From NCBI GenBank assembly GCA_040752115.1, contig JBFMFB010000004.1, forward strand, positions 1-64,000: a stretch of DNA of 64,000 bases. The letters run 5' to 3'. The notes under the pieces were generated by a model. It made no database searches and was not told the origin of the DNA. It saw only the letters and a list, made by a program, of their open reading frames with translations. Source of the stretch: JBFMFB01 sp040752115. GTDB lineage: Bacteria; Pseudomonadota; Gammaproteobacteria; Burkholderiales; Sulfuricellaceae. Within the stretch, counting starts at the first letter, position 1. Each line of letters begins with the position of its first letter. The position numbers were made by a program, and so were the translations under genes. Of this stretch, positions 7,626 through 16,175 are shown in pieces.

Positions 7626-8967
7626 GGGCACCATTCCTCTCCTCCGGTGCTGTCCTTTTTTCGTGGAGCATCAGCACACCGAACATCCCGACCAGGAACA
7701 TGAACTGCTCCAGCATGTGGTCGCGAATGATGGAATCGACCACCATGCGGGCAGAATAGCCGGTGACGAGAAAAAACAGGATCAGCGCGTACGGGTTCTT
7801 GTGCTGGAAATAACGCCTGGCAGCGAGATACAGCAAGCTCAGCAGAAACCCGAGCCACAGCAGCATCCCCGGAATTCCGGTGCCGATCGCCAGGTCGAGC
7901 AGGCCGCTATGGCTGTGCCCGCCGCCCTCGCCGTATTTCTCCTTGATGGCGTGTCCGAAAGCATTGCGGCCGAAACCGATGCCGAGCGGGTGCTCCATCA
8001 GCGCCACCACGCCTTCCTTGAACCAGGCCGCGCGCAGATAAGCGGAGACCTCCACCGGTCGCCCGTCGGCCAGCGTGGGCAGCGGATATTTCTGGAAATC
8101 CAGCCAGGCTTTATTGTGCGCGGTATCCAGCGCGACGGGAATGGTTTGGAACAACGTTTGCCAGCGCTGATCCGCCTTGAAACTTGCGTACCCGAAAATC
8201 CCGACAACCGCGATCAGCCCTGCCAGACTTCCCACCAGCAATCCGGTTTTCATTTTCTGCCGGTTTTCCAGCCAGTACAGCCCGCCGATCGAAGCAAATA
8301 GGAACAGCACCGCCACCATGCCATTGCGCATGCCTTCGATATAGCTGCTGAAGCCGGTCAAGCCGATCGCCGCCACCAGCAGAAAATTGTTCAGCGGCAG
8401 CAACCGGCGGTGAAAGGTGACGCGGAAAAACACTTCCGCCGCTAGAATCGCCAGCGCCATGTTGGTGAGGTAATTCGCCTTGTCCGGGCCTTCGGTCAGG
8501 CCGGAAACGCGGCGCGCCAGCACTCCGTTGCCGAGGAACCCGACAACATCGCTCGCGCCGAGATAGAGCACATGCGCGAACAGCGCAGTAAATACCATCA
8601 GAAGCAGCGAATTTCTGGAAAAGAGTTTGCCTTGTATCGCCAGCCCACCGCCCAGCACCCCGATCCCAAGCGCCAACAACCCCTTTCCCCATTGGCCTGC
8701 GATCTCCCCCAGCGACCAGGAGGTTTCACTGGAAATGACCAGTGCACAGACCAGCAGCCAGCCGATGAAGGCGAGGCCCAGCCGAGCAGGCATCTTCAGC
8801 TCGGCATACAGGGCTGGCCAGCCCAATTTGGCTTTGTACGCCAGACAACCCAGCAGGGCGAGGCTGGCGAGCATGAGAAGGTTCCGCGCCGCGATGGTAT
8901 GTGGGATCGGCCAGATAAAGAACAGCAGACCGACAAGCGTCAGACCGAGAACGGACAGGGCCCTCAT
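7615..8967 (-). CDS. O-antigen ligase/polymerase family membrane protein
   Basis: About 450 residues with roughly ten or more transmembrane helices and one large periplasmic loop (about residues 245-345: FKADQRWQTLFQTIPVALDTA and following) ending in a GIGFGRNAFGHAI-like motif and HSHSGLLDLAIGTGIPG. This is the layout of the WaaL/Wzy/RfaL superfamily, which ligates O-antigen to lipid A-core or polymerises O-units. Family membership alone does not separate ligase from polymerase. The start at 8967 overlaps the upstream stop as ATGA. Flanked by GT9 genes, so a role in LPS assembly is favoured. Confidence 0.85.
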   Translation of the reverse strand: MRALSVLGLTLVGLLFFIWPIPHTIAARNLLMLASLALLGCLAYKAKLGWPALYAELKMPARLGLAFIGWLLVCALVISSETSWSLGEIAGQWGKGLLALGIGVLGGGLAIQGKLFSRNSLLLMVFTALFAHVLYLGASDVVGFLGNGVLARRVSGLTEGPDKANYLTNMALAILAAEVFFRVTFHRRLLPLNNFLLVAAIGLTGFSSYIEGMRNGMVAVLFLFASIGGLYWLENRQKMKTGLLVGSLAGLIAVVGIFGYASFKADQRWQTLFQTIPVALDTAHNKAWLDFQKYPLPTLADGRPVEVSAYLRAAWFKEGVVALMEHPLGIGFGRNAFGHAIKEKYGEGGGHSHSGLLDLAIGTGIPGMLLWLGFLLSLLYLAARRYFQHKNPYALILFFLVTGYSARMVVDSIIRDHMLEQFMFLVGMFGVLMLHEKRTAPEERNGAHAV

Positions 8968-10091
8968 TTCGGGGCATCCTGGATACGCAGCAGCGCAACT
9001 GCCGCCCGACTGATCTCGCTTGCGGTCACGGTCTGGATGCAGGCGCGGGTGCCGAGGCGGCAGGTGTAAGGGGCGCGGAAAATGTGGGCACAGGGCACGC
9101 ATGGCAGATCCTTCTGGAGGATCACGCTGTCCGGGCCGGTGGGGCCGGTTTCCTGCATATTGCACGGACCGGCGATGCTGACGACGGGCACGCCCAGGGC
9201 ATCGGCCATGTAGGTGATACCGGAATCGACACCAACGTAGAGCGCGAGCCGCTGCAGCAGCGCCGGCAGCTCGGCCAGCCCGAGCAATCCGGTTGCGTCC
9301 TTGATCCGGGTTTTATCTTCCGTCCGGCTCATGATTTCTCCGGCCAGCCCCCGGTCCGCCAAGGAGCCGATGAACACGACAGTCGCTTCCGTTTGCGTGT
9401 GCAGCTCCCGAATCAGCGCGACGATCTTGTCGCTGCCGAGCTCCTTCAGCTTGTTGCCGCTGCTCACGCCAATGCCGATCAGCGGCCCGGAGGTCCCGCC
9501 TAGAGCCTTTGCCGCTGCGGCCTCGGCCGCAGCAGACTGGAACACCTCCTTGGCCGCGTTATCGCTTTCGATGCCGATGGCGCGCAGCAAATCGAGGTAG
9601 GTGCGCTGGATGAGCCGGTTCGGGCGATGCTGCGCGAGGCCGGTCCAGAGGCGGGCGGCAAGCCGGTACGAGGTTCCGGCGAAATCGGGCAGGATCGACA
9701 GCCGCACCGGCACCAGCGCCCAGAAGGCGCAGATGACGAAGTTCAAGCTGGGATTGAGGGCGATCACCGCATCGTAATTCCCGCGGCGAAGCAGCCGCCA
9801 GAGCCTGATCTTGCCGCCAAGGCCCCTGAATTCCGCGGCGAGGGCGGCGATGGCTTCGTCCACGTTCGGGTTGACCTCGACCAGGGGGCGGTTCATCGGG
9901 TCGAGCAGCACGGCAAGGTGGCTGTGCGGATATTTGGCCTTGATTTCCCGGAACACCGGCGTGGAGCAGATCATATCGCCGATCTTGGCGGTCTGGATCA
10001 CCAGGATGCGCTGCAACGGCCGCCTGCCCTTCAGGGCCAGCAGCAGCCACAGCAGAGGCGCGAACAGGTAAGTGAGAAGAACGTAGGTCAA
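8964..10091 (-). CDS. Glycosyltransferase family 9
   Basis: About 375 residues: a short hydrophobic N-terminus (LFAPLLWLLLALKG), then a GT9 domain (RILVIQTAKIGDMICSTPVFREI; GIGVSSGNKLKELGSDKIVALI; VGVDSGITYMADALGVPVVSIAGP). Four cysteines in the C-terminal part (CVPCAHIFRAPYTCRLGTRAC) resemble those in many WaaF/WaaQ relatives. The start is inferred as TTG at 10091, overlapping the preceding stop (TTGA) with GGAAG about 7 bases upstream; no in-frame ATG or GTG fits the family N-terminus. Open reading continues far upstream but without family-like sequence. Confidence 0.85.
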   Translation of the reverse strand: MTYVLLTYLFAPLLWLLLALKGRRPLQRILVIQTAKIGDMICSTPVFREIKAKYPHSHLAVLLDPMNRPLVEVNPNVDEAIAALAAEFRGLGGKIRLWRLLRRGNYDAVIALNPSLNFVICAFWALVPVRLSILPDFAGTSYRLAARLWTGLAQHRPNRLIQRTYLDLLRAIGIESDNAAKEVFQSAAAEAAAAKALGGTSGPLIGIGVSSGNKLKELGSDKIVALIRELHTQTEATVVFIGSLADRGLAGEIMSRTEDKTRIKDATGLLGLAELPALLQRLALYVGVDSGITYMADALGVPVVSIAGPCNMQETGPTGPDSVILQKDLPCVPCAHIFRAPYTCRLGTRACIQTVTASEISRAAVALLRIQDAPK

Positions 10092-11293
10092 CTCGCTGCT
10101 TCCTCCAGCATGGCTTCCACGCCGGCGACGTAGCGCTCGATGGAGTAGTGTTCGGCGACACGAACCTTGGCCGCGGCTCCCATGCGGGCGCGCAGGCTTT
10201 CGTCGCTGACCAGGGCAAGGATATGCGCGGCCAGAGGCGCAGATTGCCCGAATGGAAACAGAAATCCGGTTGCGCCGGGCAGGACCAGTTCCGAAGAGCC
10301 GGTGACGTTGGATGCCACGACCGGTTTGCCCAGCAGCATCGCTTCCAGGATCACTCGCGGCAGCCCCTCCTGGGACGAACAGAGCGTAAAAACGTCCATG
10401 GCATTGATGTAGGAAAACGCATCGGGCTGAAAACCAGTAAAAATACAGCGATCCGCAACGCCACGGGTCTTTGCGAGTGCCTGAAGCTTCGACTTTCGCG
10501 GTCCGTCGCCCACGATCAGGCACTTTACGGGAGCCTTCGCCGCGGCCAGCACCGCCATCGCTTCGATCAGCTGATCCACGTGCTTGAGTTTGATCAGTGA
10601 GCCGGCTGTCCCTACCACGATTTCATCGGGCGCGATGCCGTGGCGACGCCGTATCTCCTGCGCAGCCAGCCGCGGCTTGGCCGAAATGTCGATGCCGTTG
10701 CACACCACCACGCACTTGTCCGCAGCAATACCTTGTCCGACGAAGGCTGCGCGCACCCCTTCGGAAACGCAGATCATGCGGCGCAGCCACCGATTGGCCA
10801 AGTGGCGCTCATCGGGGTTCAACGCAGCGACCTTTCGGGCGTGCTGCAGCACGGGGATTCCGGTCGCCTCGGCGGCGAGCAGTCCCTCCAGATTGCTTGA
10901 GGGCTGGTTGTTCAGATAGAGCAGATCGTAGCCGCCTTCCCGCAACACTCGGGCAATGTGCCGGGCATTCGGGCGAATACGCCACGCAAGTTCCAATTTG
11001 AACAGCGTGCGGTTGCGCAGCCCGCGATTCCACGCCAGCATCGCCCGGATCAGCTCTTTGGCAAGCTTCGCCCACAGCGGCTGTCTCGGCTGGGGCTGCA
11101 GCCTGAGCTCGACACCGATTTTCTGGAGTTCACGCTGCAGGTCGGAATCCTCGCCCTTGCGGTAGTTGTGATAGAACAGCGCGGTAACTGCGAAGCGGCT
11201 GCGGTCGATGCGCTTCAACAGCTCAAACATGCTATTGGTGCCGCCGCCCCATTCCCGGCCTGTGTCCAGCAGCAGAATTTTGGCAGGCGTCAT
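10088..11293 (-). CDS. Glycosyltransferase family 4
   Basis: About 401 residues, two Rossmann domains of the GT-B fold. The N-terminal KILLLDTGREWGGGTNSMFELLKRI contains the acceptor-side glycine-rich loop. The C-terminal part holds VGTAGSLIKLKHVDQLIEAM and the donor-binding EGLPRVILEAMLLGKPVVASNVTGSSELV, with the EX7E-type pair. It acts on a lipid-linked or LPS acceptor at the cytoplasmic face. The ATG at 11293 overlaps the preceding gene's stop (ATGA), which decides the start. Confidence 0.9.
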   Translation of the reverse strand: MTPAKILLLDTGREWGGGTNSMFELLKRIDRSRFAVTALFYHNYRKGEDSDLQRELQKIGVELRLQPQPRQPLWAKLAKELIRAMLAWNRGLRNRTLFKLELAWRIRPNARHIARVLREGGYDLLYLNNQPSSNLEGLLAAEATGIPVLQHARKVAALNPDERHLANRWLRRMICVSEGVRAAFVGQGIAADKCVVVCNGIDISAKPRLAAQEIRRRHGIAPDEIVVGTAGSLIKLKHVDQLIEAMAVLAAAKAPVKCLIVGDGPRKSKLQALAKTRGVADRCIFTGFQPDAFSYINAMDVFTLCSSQEGLPRVILEAMLLGKPVVASNVTGSSELVLPGATGFLFPFGQSAPLAAHILALVSDESLRARMGAAAKVRVAEHYSIERYVAGVEAMLEEAAS

Positions 11294-12420
11294 CGGCTGG
11301 GCTCCGTCCGCGTCAGTTGCTGCATGACTGCGTTGTAGACCTCTTCCACGCTGATGTTCTCCAGGCAGACCGGCCGTGGGCATCGTTTTGAGATGCAGGG
11401 CTCGCAGGTGCGCCACTTCTGAATTACGATATGGCGATCCAGGTCATAGACCGGGCCAGAGGCACGCGCATCGGAAACAGCGAACAGCGCAGTAACAGGC
11501 GTGCCAACTGCGACCGCCAAATGCATGATGCCGGTGTCGCCCGTTACAAGAGTCTTGAAGCGGGCGACTAGCGAAGGCAGGTGCTCCAAGGCAATCTGCC
11601 CGGCCGAGACGATCGAATCCGGACTGATGCGCTCGGCGATCTCCTGGCAGTAGTTCCTCTCCCTGGGCGAACCGGTGAGGACGATCCTGACGCCGGGGAA
11701 CATTGCCAGCAGCCTTTTTCCGAGCTCGACATAGCGGTCGGCCGGCCACATCCGGCTCACGGTCGAAGCCCCAACCTGAAAACCGACCAATGGCACGTCA
11801 GGCCCGATGTTCCGGGCGGAGAGGAAGGCGTCTGCCGCCCACTCCCCTTGCGGGGTCAGCGGCAGCACCATGCGTGGGCTGGATGCTACGGCCCCGGCAA
11901 GTTCAGCCACCTTCAGGCGCTGATCGATGCCGTGGCGAAAGTCGCCCCAGGTCAGAATCGGCTCGCGATTGGAAAGCAGGAAGCGGTATTCGCTGGTATT
12001 GGGCAGCTTGACGATGAAGCGCACCCCGCTAAGATAGGCTATCGGAGTGGCCTGGGGCTCGTTGCCGTGGAAGATGAGGGCGAGATCGGGTTTGTAACGG
12101 CGCAAAGCGCGAATGGCAGAAAAAAAACGCTTGTAGCCACCGTAATATGGCACGGTTCCGTCGATGTCAGGGTTGCTTTGGAACAGTGCCATGTTTTGCT
12201 TGTTGAAATGCGCGATGATCGTTGCATCGGGGTAGCGCTTGCGCACTGCCCTGATCGCTGGGGTGGATAGCAACGTGTCGCCGATAGCGGTGGACGAAAC
12301 GACCAAAATGGTTTTGATCTCTTCGGGCTTCAGGTACCGGATATCCGCTTGTCGTCGATCCAGCCGTTTGACTAGCCGCAGAAAAAGATAAAGCAGTTGA
12401 TCAACCAGGTTAAGTCGCAT
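11290..12420 (-). CDS. Glycosyltransferase family 9 (WaaF/WaaQ-like)
   Basis: About 376 residues with GT9 motifs: ILVVSSTAIGDTLLSTPAIRAVRKRYP near the start, VGFQVGASTVSRMWPADRYVEL in the middle, VTGDTGIMHLAVAVGTPVTALF in the donor site and a cysteine-rich tail (CEPCISKRCPRPVC). The ATG at 12420 (MRLNLVDQLL) leaves 85 bases to the divergent gene at 12506. An upstream ATG at 12516 would overlap that gene and has no better ribosome site, so it is the less likely start. Confidence 0.83.
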   Translation of the reverse strand: MRLNLVDQLLYLFLRLVKRLDRRQADIRYLKPEEIKTILVVSSTAIGDTLLSTPAIRAVRKRYPDATIIAHFNKQNMALFQSNPDIDGTVPYYGGYKRFFSAIRALRRYKPDLALIFHGNEPQATPIAYLSGVRFIVKLPNTSEYRFLLSNREPILTWGDFRHGIDQRLKVAELAGAVASSPRMVLPLTPQGEWAADAFLSARNIGPDVPLVGFQVGASTVSRMWPADRYVELGKRLLAMFPGVRIVLTGSPRERNYCQEIAERISPDSIVSAGQIALEHLPSLVARFKTLVTGDTGIMHLAVAVGTPVTALFAVSDARASGPVYDLDRHIVIQKWRTCEPCISKRCPRPVCLENISVEEVYNAVMQQLTRTEPSR

Positions 12421-12505
12421 ATCCTGCGCAGGCTTTAATTGAGCCCGCAATTTTAGCACGGCATTCCGCACCGCATTTAACAGCGCTTTATTCAGGGGAA
12501 AAACA

Positions 12506-13327
12506 TTGAAGGTCATCGACGGTATTGTTGTCGCATTGATCAGGCTGCCGCTGGTGGGCGGCCTGATCACCTGGATGCTTCTTGGAATCAGAAGACGGTC
12601 CGCCGAAATCATGAAGCGCGCCTGCAAGGATCGAGTGCGGCCGAGAAACTGGTCCAACTGGGAGTTGCGAAAAATCGCACCCACTTACCAAGGCGACGTC
12701 ATCAACGTCAGCGGCTGGAAGGACGAGGATCAGGTCGGCGGCCATTATGCAGACTACTTCCCCAACGCGCTCAGCTACACGATTTCCAATTTCGTTGGCG
12801 AGAAAGGCTACCAAGGCGCCTCGAACGAAATCTCCCTCGATATCGAAGCCGATTTGCCTCCCCACTTGACGGGCCAATTCCAGGTGGTGTTCAACCACAC
12901 GACGCTCGAGCACGTCTACGATATCCGCAAGGCGGTAGCCAATCTATGCGCCATGAGCCACGATACGGTGATTCTGGTGACGCCGTTCCTGCAACAGGTA
13001 CACTACGAGGAGGGCTCTTTCGGAGATTACTGGCGGCCGACGCCGATGTGCCTCGAAAGAATGCTGGTCGAGCACGGCTTCGAAGTGGTTTACCAGAGCA
13101 GCAACGACAACGAGTGGTATATCGTGTACCTGTTCACAGTAGCGACCCGGTCACCGGAGAAATATCGCGGCAAAATCCCGTTCCAGAAAATTCAGGAGTG
13201 GGTCGGCGTGAAACATTTCGGGCTGGCTGATTCACTTCCGCAGCACAATGCAGCCGTAATCCGCAATCATGATATCCGCCATGCTGTGGTCTGGATTTTT
13301 GCCGATGGCCGTGGCAACGAATTTTAG
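12506..13327 (+). CDS. SAM methyltransferase-like protein, glycan cluster
   Basis: About 273 residues. A hydrophobic N-terminus (VVALIRLPLVGGLITWMLLG) is followed by a methyltransferase-type fold without a clear glycine-rich SAM loop; VFNHTTLEHVYDIRKAVANLC and ILVTPFLQQVHYEEG resemble motif II/III regions of Methyltransf_11 proteins. The start is TTG at 12506, preceded by AGGGGAA. It is the only plus-strand gene in this stretch, divergent from the GT9 at 11290, and its 3' end overlaps the convergent methyltransferase gene by 96 bases. The actual reaction is unknown; the SAM site looks degenerate. Confidence 0.65.
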   Translation: MKVIDGIVVALIRLPLVGGLITWMLLGIRRRSAEIMKRACKDRVRPRNWSNWELRKIAPTYQGDVINVSGWKDEDQVGGHYADYFPNALSYTISNFVGEKGYQGASNEISLDIEADLPPHLTGQFQVVFNHTTLEHVYDIRKAVANLCAMSHDTVILVTPFLQQVHYEEGSFGDYWRPTPMCLERMLVEHGFEVVYQSSNDNEWYIVYLFTVATRSPEKYRGKIPFQKIQEWVGVKHFGLADSLPQHNAAVIRNHDIRHAVVWIFADGRGNEF

Positions 13328-14044
13328 CGGGGAACCTAAAAACAGCTTCAGTCGCGTCTTGCCGCTCTTTGACCCGCGGGCGAATATCCGGGTTCCCTCG
13401 TGCAAGGTTTCGAAGCCGAGGCGACGGGCGATGAAACGCAGCGCGTCCATGCTGTAGAGCGCCAAATGCTCTTCGTTCCAGAGGTTCCAGCCGTAGCCCA
13501 GCTTGCGGAATGATTCCCCGGTGTGCAGCGGCACTTCAATATAGAGCAGGTCACCCGGCTGCATTGCGTCGTAAATTTGCTGGAGGGTGTCCAGCGGACG
13601 ATCAAGATGCTCCAGCACGTGAGACAATGCAATCACCTTCTTCATGCTTCGCTGGCGTTCGTCAACCAAGGCGTAATCGAAGCGCGATTCGATCGCATTG
13701 AGATGACGTTCTTGCACGATATGCCGGATCAGCGCGGTGTTGGTATCGAAGCCGAGATGGTTGGGGAAGTAGGCCCGCGACACTTCGAGCATCTCGCCGG
13801 AGCCGCAGCCGATGTCGATGAACAGCTCATGGCCGTCGAGGAACCGGCGGATGATGCGAAACCGGCGCCGGGCATTTTCCATGCGCCACTTCATCTTCCC
13901 GGCGTCCGGGACACGCTGGCCGCCTCCCTCTGAATAATCCAACTCTCTGGTCTGGAGGTTCATCAGCAGGCCGCACCGGAGGCACAAGGCAGACCGGGCA
14001 TCATGCGCCTGGAATTCGGTCGACCCGCACAGTAGGCAGTTCAT
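13232..14044 (-). CDS. Class I SAM methyltransferase with N-terminal zinc-like site
   Basis: About 270 residues. An N-terminal CxxC pair of pairs (MNCLLCGS and CLRCGLL) suggests a small zinc ribbon as in C-methyltransferases of sugar pathways. The SAM domain follows with motif I (LFIDIGCGSGEMLEV) and the post-II region (ALSHVLEHLDRPLDTL). It may methylate a sugar or lipid-linked glycan. ATG at 14044, four bases after the deacetylase stop, is chosen because the CxxC motif begins there. The tail overlaps the convergent gene ending at 13327. Confidence 0.85.
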   Translation of the reverse strand: MNCLLCGSTEFQAHDARSALCLRCGLLMNLQTRELDYSEGGGQRVPDAGKMKWRMENARRRFRIIRRFLDGHELFIDIGCGSGEMLEVSRAYFPNHLGFDTNTALIRHIVQERHLNAIESRFDYALVDERQRSMKKVIALSHVLEHLDRPLDTLQQIYDAMQPGDLLYIEVPLHTGESFRKLGYGWNLWNEEHLALYSMDALRFIARRLGFETLHEGTRIFARGSKSGKTRLKLFLGSPLKFVATAIGKNPDHSMADIMIADYGCIVLRK

Positions 14045-14048
14045 CCGT

Positions 14049-14855
14049 TCACTCTCCCCGTAGTCGGAGATAGAGGCAACCCAGCAAAGGCCGGCTGTAT
14101 ATCCAGAGGCGGCGCGCAAACCACGCCCCGGCCCGGTCCTTGACCACCATGCGGCGAATGCGCGCCGGATCGGTGCCGGGGATGTTGACGCCTTTGTCGA
14201 CCGTGTACTGGGCGGAAAACCCCATTTCCCTGGCAACGTTCTGATATTCCGGCTCGAAGTAGCCCCAGGGCCAGCAAAGATGCGGCGACTCCTTGCCCAG
14301 CCGCCGCCGGAGTTCGGCCTGGGAGCGCATCAGGTCCGCTTCCATCTGTTCAATATGCTCACCGACGGGAGATTCCTTGTCCCAGCGGATGTGGCTGTGA
14401 GTATGGGAGTGGAACTCCGCTGCACCGCTGGCCTCCATTTCCTCGATCTCCGACCAGCGCAGCATCACCTCATCGGCGCGACCTGCAGCAATCGCCGCCT
14501 TGCATGCCTTGTGATCCGGGCAGGGTAGCGCTTGGCCCGATCGTGCCGGGCCCTCGCCGATCCATCCCGTGACGACGAAGATCACGGCATGCAAGCCCAA
14601 TCGCTTGAGCACCGGATACGCGTGAACGTAGTTATCGAGATAACCGTCGTCGAAGGTAATCAGCACGCTTTTCTCCGGCACCTGGCGCTGCCCGAGCAGA
14701 AACCCGAGGAAATCATCCGCGGTCAGTGCCGTATAGCCTGCGGCGGCAAGGTATTCCATCTGCGCCGCAAAGGTCTCCGGGGACACGGTAACCAACCCGG
14801 GGCGCGGGCTGACGTGGTGATACATGAGAACGGGGACGGCGCGGGCGAGGCTCAT
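14049..14855 (-). CDS. Polysaccharide deacetylase (NodB domain)
   Basis: 268 residues, carbohydrate esterase family 4. Motif 1 TFDDGYLDNY supplies the catalytic and metal Asp, and HSHTHSH supplies the two metal histidines; CWPWGYFEPEY is the motif 3 region. Such enzymes remove N-acetyl groups from GlcNAc-type polymers or lipid-linked sugars. No convincing signal peptide is seen, so a cytoplasmic glycan-lipid substrate is possible. The start overlaps the upstream GT4 stop (ATGA), indicating coupling. Confidence 0.88.
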   Translation of the reverse strand: MSLARAVPVLMYHHVSPRPGLVTVSPETFAAQMEYLAAAGYTALTADDFLGFLLGQRQVPEKSVLITFDDGYLDNYVHAYPVLKRLGLHAVIFVVTGWIGEGPARSGQALPCPDHKACKAAIAAGRADEVMLRWSEIEEMEASGAAEFHSHTHSHIRWDKESPVGEHIEQMEADLMRSQAELRRRLGKESPHLCWPWGYFEPEYQNVAREMGFSAQYTVDKGVNIPGTDPARIRRMVVKDRAGAWFARRLWIYSRPLLGCLYLRLRGE

Positions 14856-15958
14856 GAATACTCTCCATTTCCTTGCTCCAGCAGCTCCACGAACAACCGC
14901 TCGGTATGGTCCAGCATCGCCTCCAGGCTGAAATGGGCGAGTACATGCTCACGCCCGGCCGTCCCCAACTTGGCCGCCCAATCGCGGTCTTGCGCGATGC
15001 GGGTGAGCGCTTCGGCGGCTGCCTGCGGGTTTTCCGGGGGAATCAGCAAGCCGGTGCGTTCGTGCTCGATCAGCTCCGGCACACCGCCCACGTCCGTGGC
15101 CACCACCGGCAGCCCCAGGCCCAATGCCTGGGTCACGGCCTGGGGCACGCCTTCGGAGCGGGAGGTGAGCAGCAACACATCCGCCGCCGCCATCAGGTCG
15201 GGCACGTCGTCGCGGTGGCCGAGGAAATGCACCCGGTCTGCGATACCTAGTTCCCGCGCCAGCCGCTCCATGTCCGGCTGCATCGGCCCTTCTCCGGTCA
15301 GCACCAGTTGAGCGCGGGGAACGGCGGCAAGCAATTGCTTCGTTGCCTTGAGCGCGATTTCATGGCGCTTGACGCCGCGGATGATGCCAACCATCAGCAC
15401 GACGAAATCGCCTTCGCGCAGCCTCAGCTCCTCGCGCACGGCATCGCGGGATTTGCGTGGGGAGAAGGCTGCGAAATCGATACCGGTAGGAATGCTTACC
15501 AACTGGTCGGGAGGAAAGCCGCACCCCTCCGCGAGATGGCGGCGCATGCCTTCGCCGCAGGTGATGATGCGGTCGGGCAGGTAGTGGACGAAGTTCAGCA
15601 GATTGCGCTTCAGGGGAAGATTGAGGTGGCGCGTGCGCACCAGCACCGGCGTGCCCGCGAGCTTGGCGGCGAGGCCGCCGATCCAGCTGTCCACACCGCT
15701 GTGGGTGTTGGCCACGTCGATGCGCTCGCGTTTCAGGTAGCGCGCCAGGCGCAGAATCGAGCCCAGGTCGGTGCGCCGGGATAACGGCAGCTCGATCACC
15801 TCTATGCCCGCCTCGCGCGCCTTGGCGGCGATCCTGGCGTGCGGCCGGGTAGCGAGCACCATGTGGTGTCCGCGCTGGGCCATGCCGGCCATTTCGGCGA
15901 TGATGCGGCGCTCTTGGCCGCCCCAGCCGTCGGACCATTCGGTGTGAAGGATGCGCAT
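14852..15958 (-). CDS. Glycosyltransferase family 4
   Basis: 368 residues, GT-B fold: N-terminal RILHTEWSDGWGGQERRIIAEM, then VVLMVGIIRGVKRHEIALKA at the second Rossmann domain and SRSEGVPQAVTQALGLGLPVVATDVGGVPELI at the donor-nucleotide site. It probably elongates an LPS or exopolysaccharide chain. It begins the co-directional set 15958-13232 downstream of a repeat-rich gap of 217 bases. The ATG at 15958 fits the family N-terminus. Confidence 0.9.
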   Translation of the reverse strand: MRILHTEWSDGWGGQERRIIAEMAGMAQRGHHMVLATRPHARIAAKAREAGIEVIELPLSRRTDLGSILRLARYLKRERIDVANTHSGVDSWIGGLAAKLAGTPVLVRTRHLNLPLKRNLLNFVHYLPDRIITCGEGMRRHLAEGCGFPPDQLVSIPTGIDFAAFSPRKSRDAVREELRLREGDFVVLMVGIIRGVKRHEIALKATKQLLAAVPRAQLVLTGEGPMQPDMERLARELGIADRVHFLGHRDDVPDLMAAADVLLLTSRSEGVPQAVTQALGLGLPVVATDVGGVPELIEHERTGLLIPPENPQAAAEALTRIAQDRDWAAKLGTAGREHVLAHFSLEAMLDHTERLFVELLEQGNGEYS

Positions 15959-16014
15959 GCGTCAATGCTTGGGGGAAGCGAATGGGGCGGTCGCGGGCAA
16001 ACCAATCCCCCCTG

Positions 16015-16114
16015 CCCCCTCTTTATCAAGGGGGGAAAATGCAAGCGCCGGCGCGCCATCCCATGCCGCCCCTCCATGAGGCGAAGCGGATACGCACCCC
16101 CTTGATAAAGGGGG
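16015..16114. repeat. Two CCCCCTTTATCAAGGGGG-type palindromes
   Basis: Palindromes at about 16015-16036 and 16097-16114 (CCCCCTTGATAAAGGGGG) in the gap between the GT4 and epimerase genes. The same family recurs three times at 18718-18879. All copies are intergenic. This is a dispersed palindromic repeat known from many bacterial genomes; it could fold as RNA hairpins and attenuate transcription in either direction. Confidence 0.75.
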
Positions 16115-16175
16115 TCGCGCGAAGCGCGGGGGGATTCGCCCCTCCGGCCTTAAAACCGCCCCCCGCATGGCGGCG

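Noticed and set aside
12931..12943. Possible second ops-like site (GGCGGTAGCC)
   Set aside because: Lies inside a coding region and departs from the consensus after ten bases.
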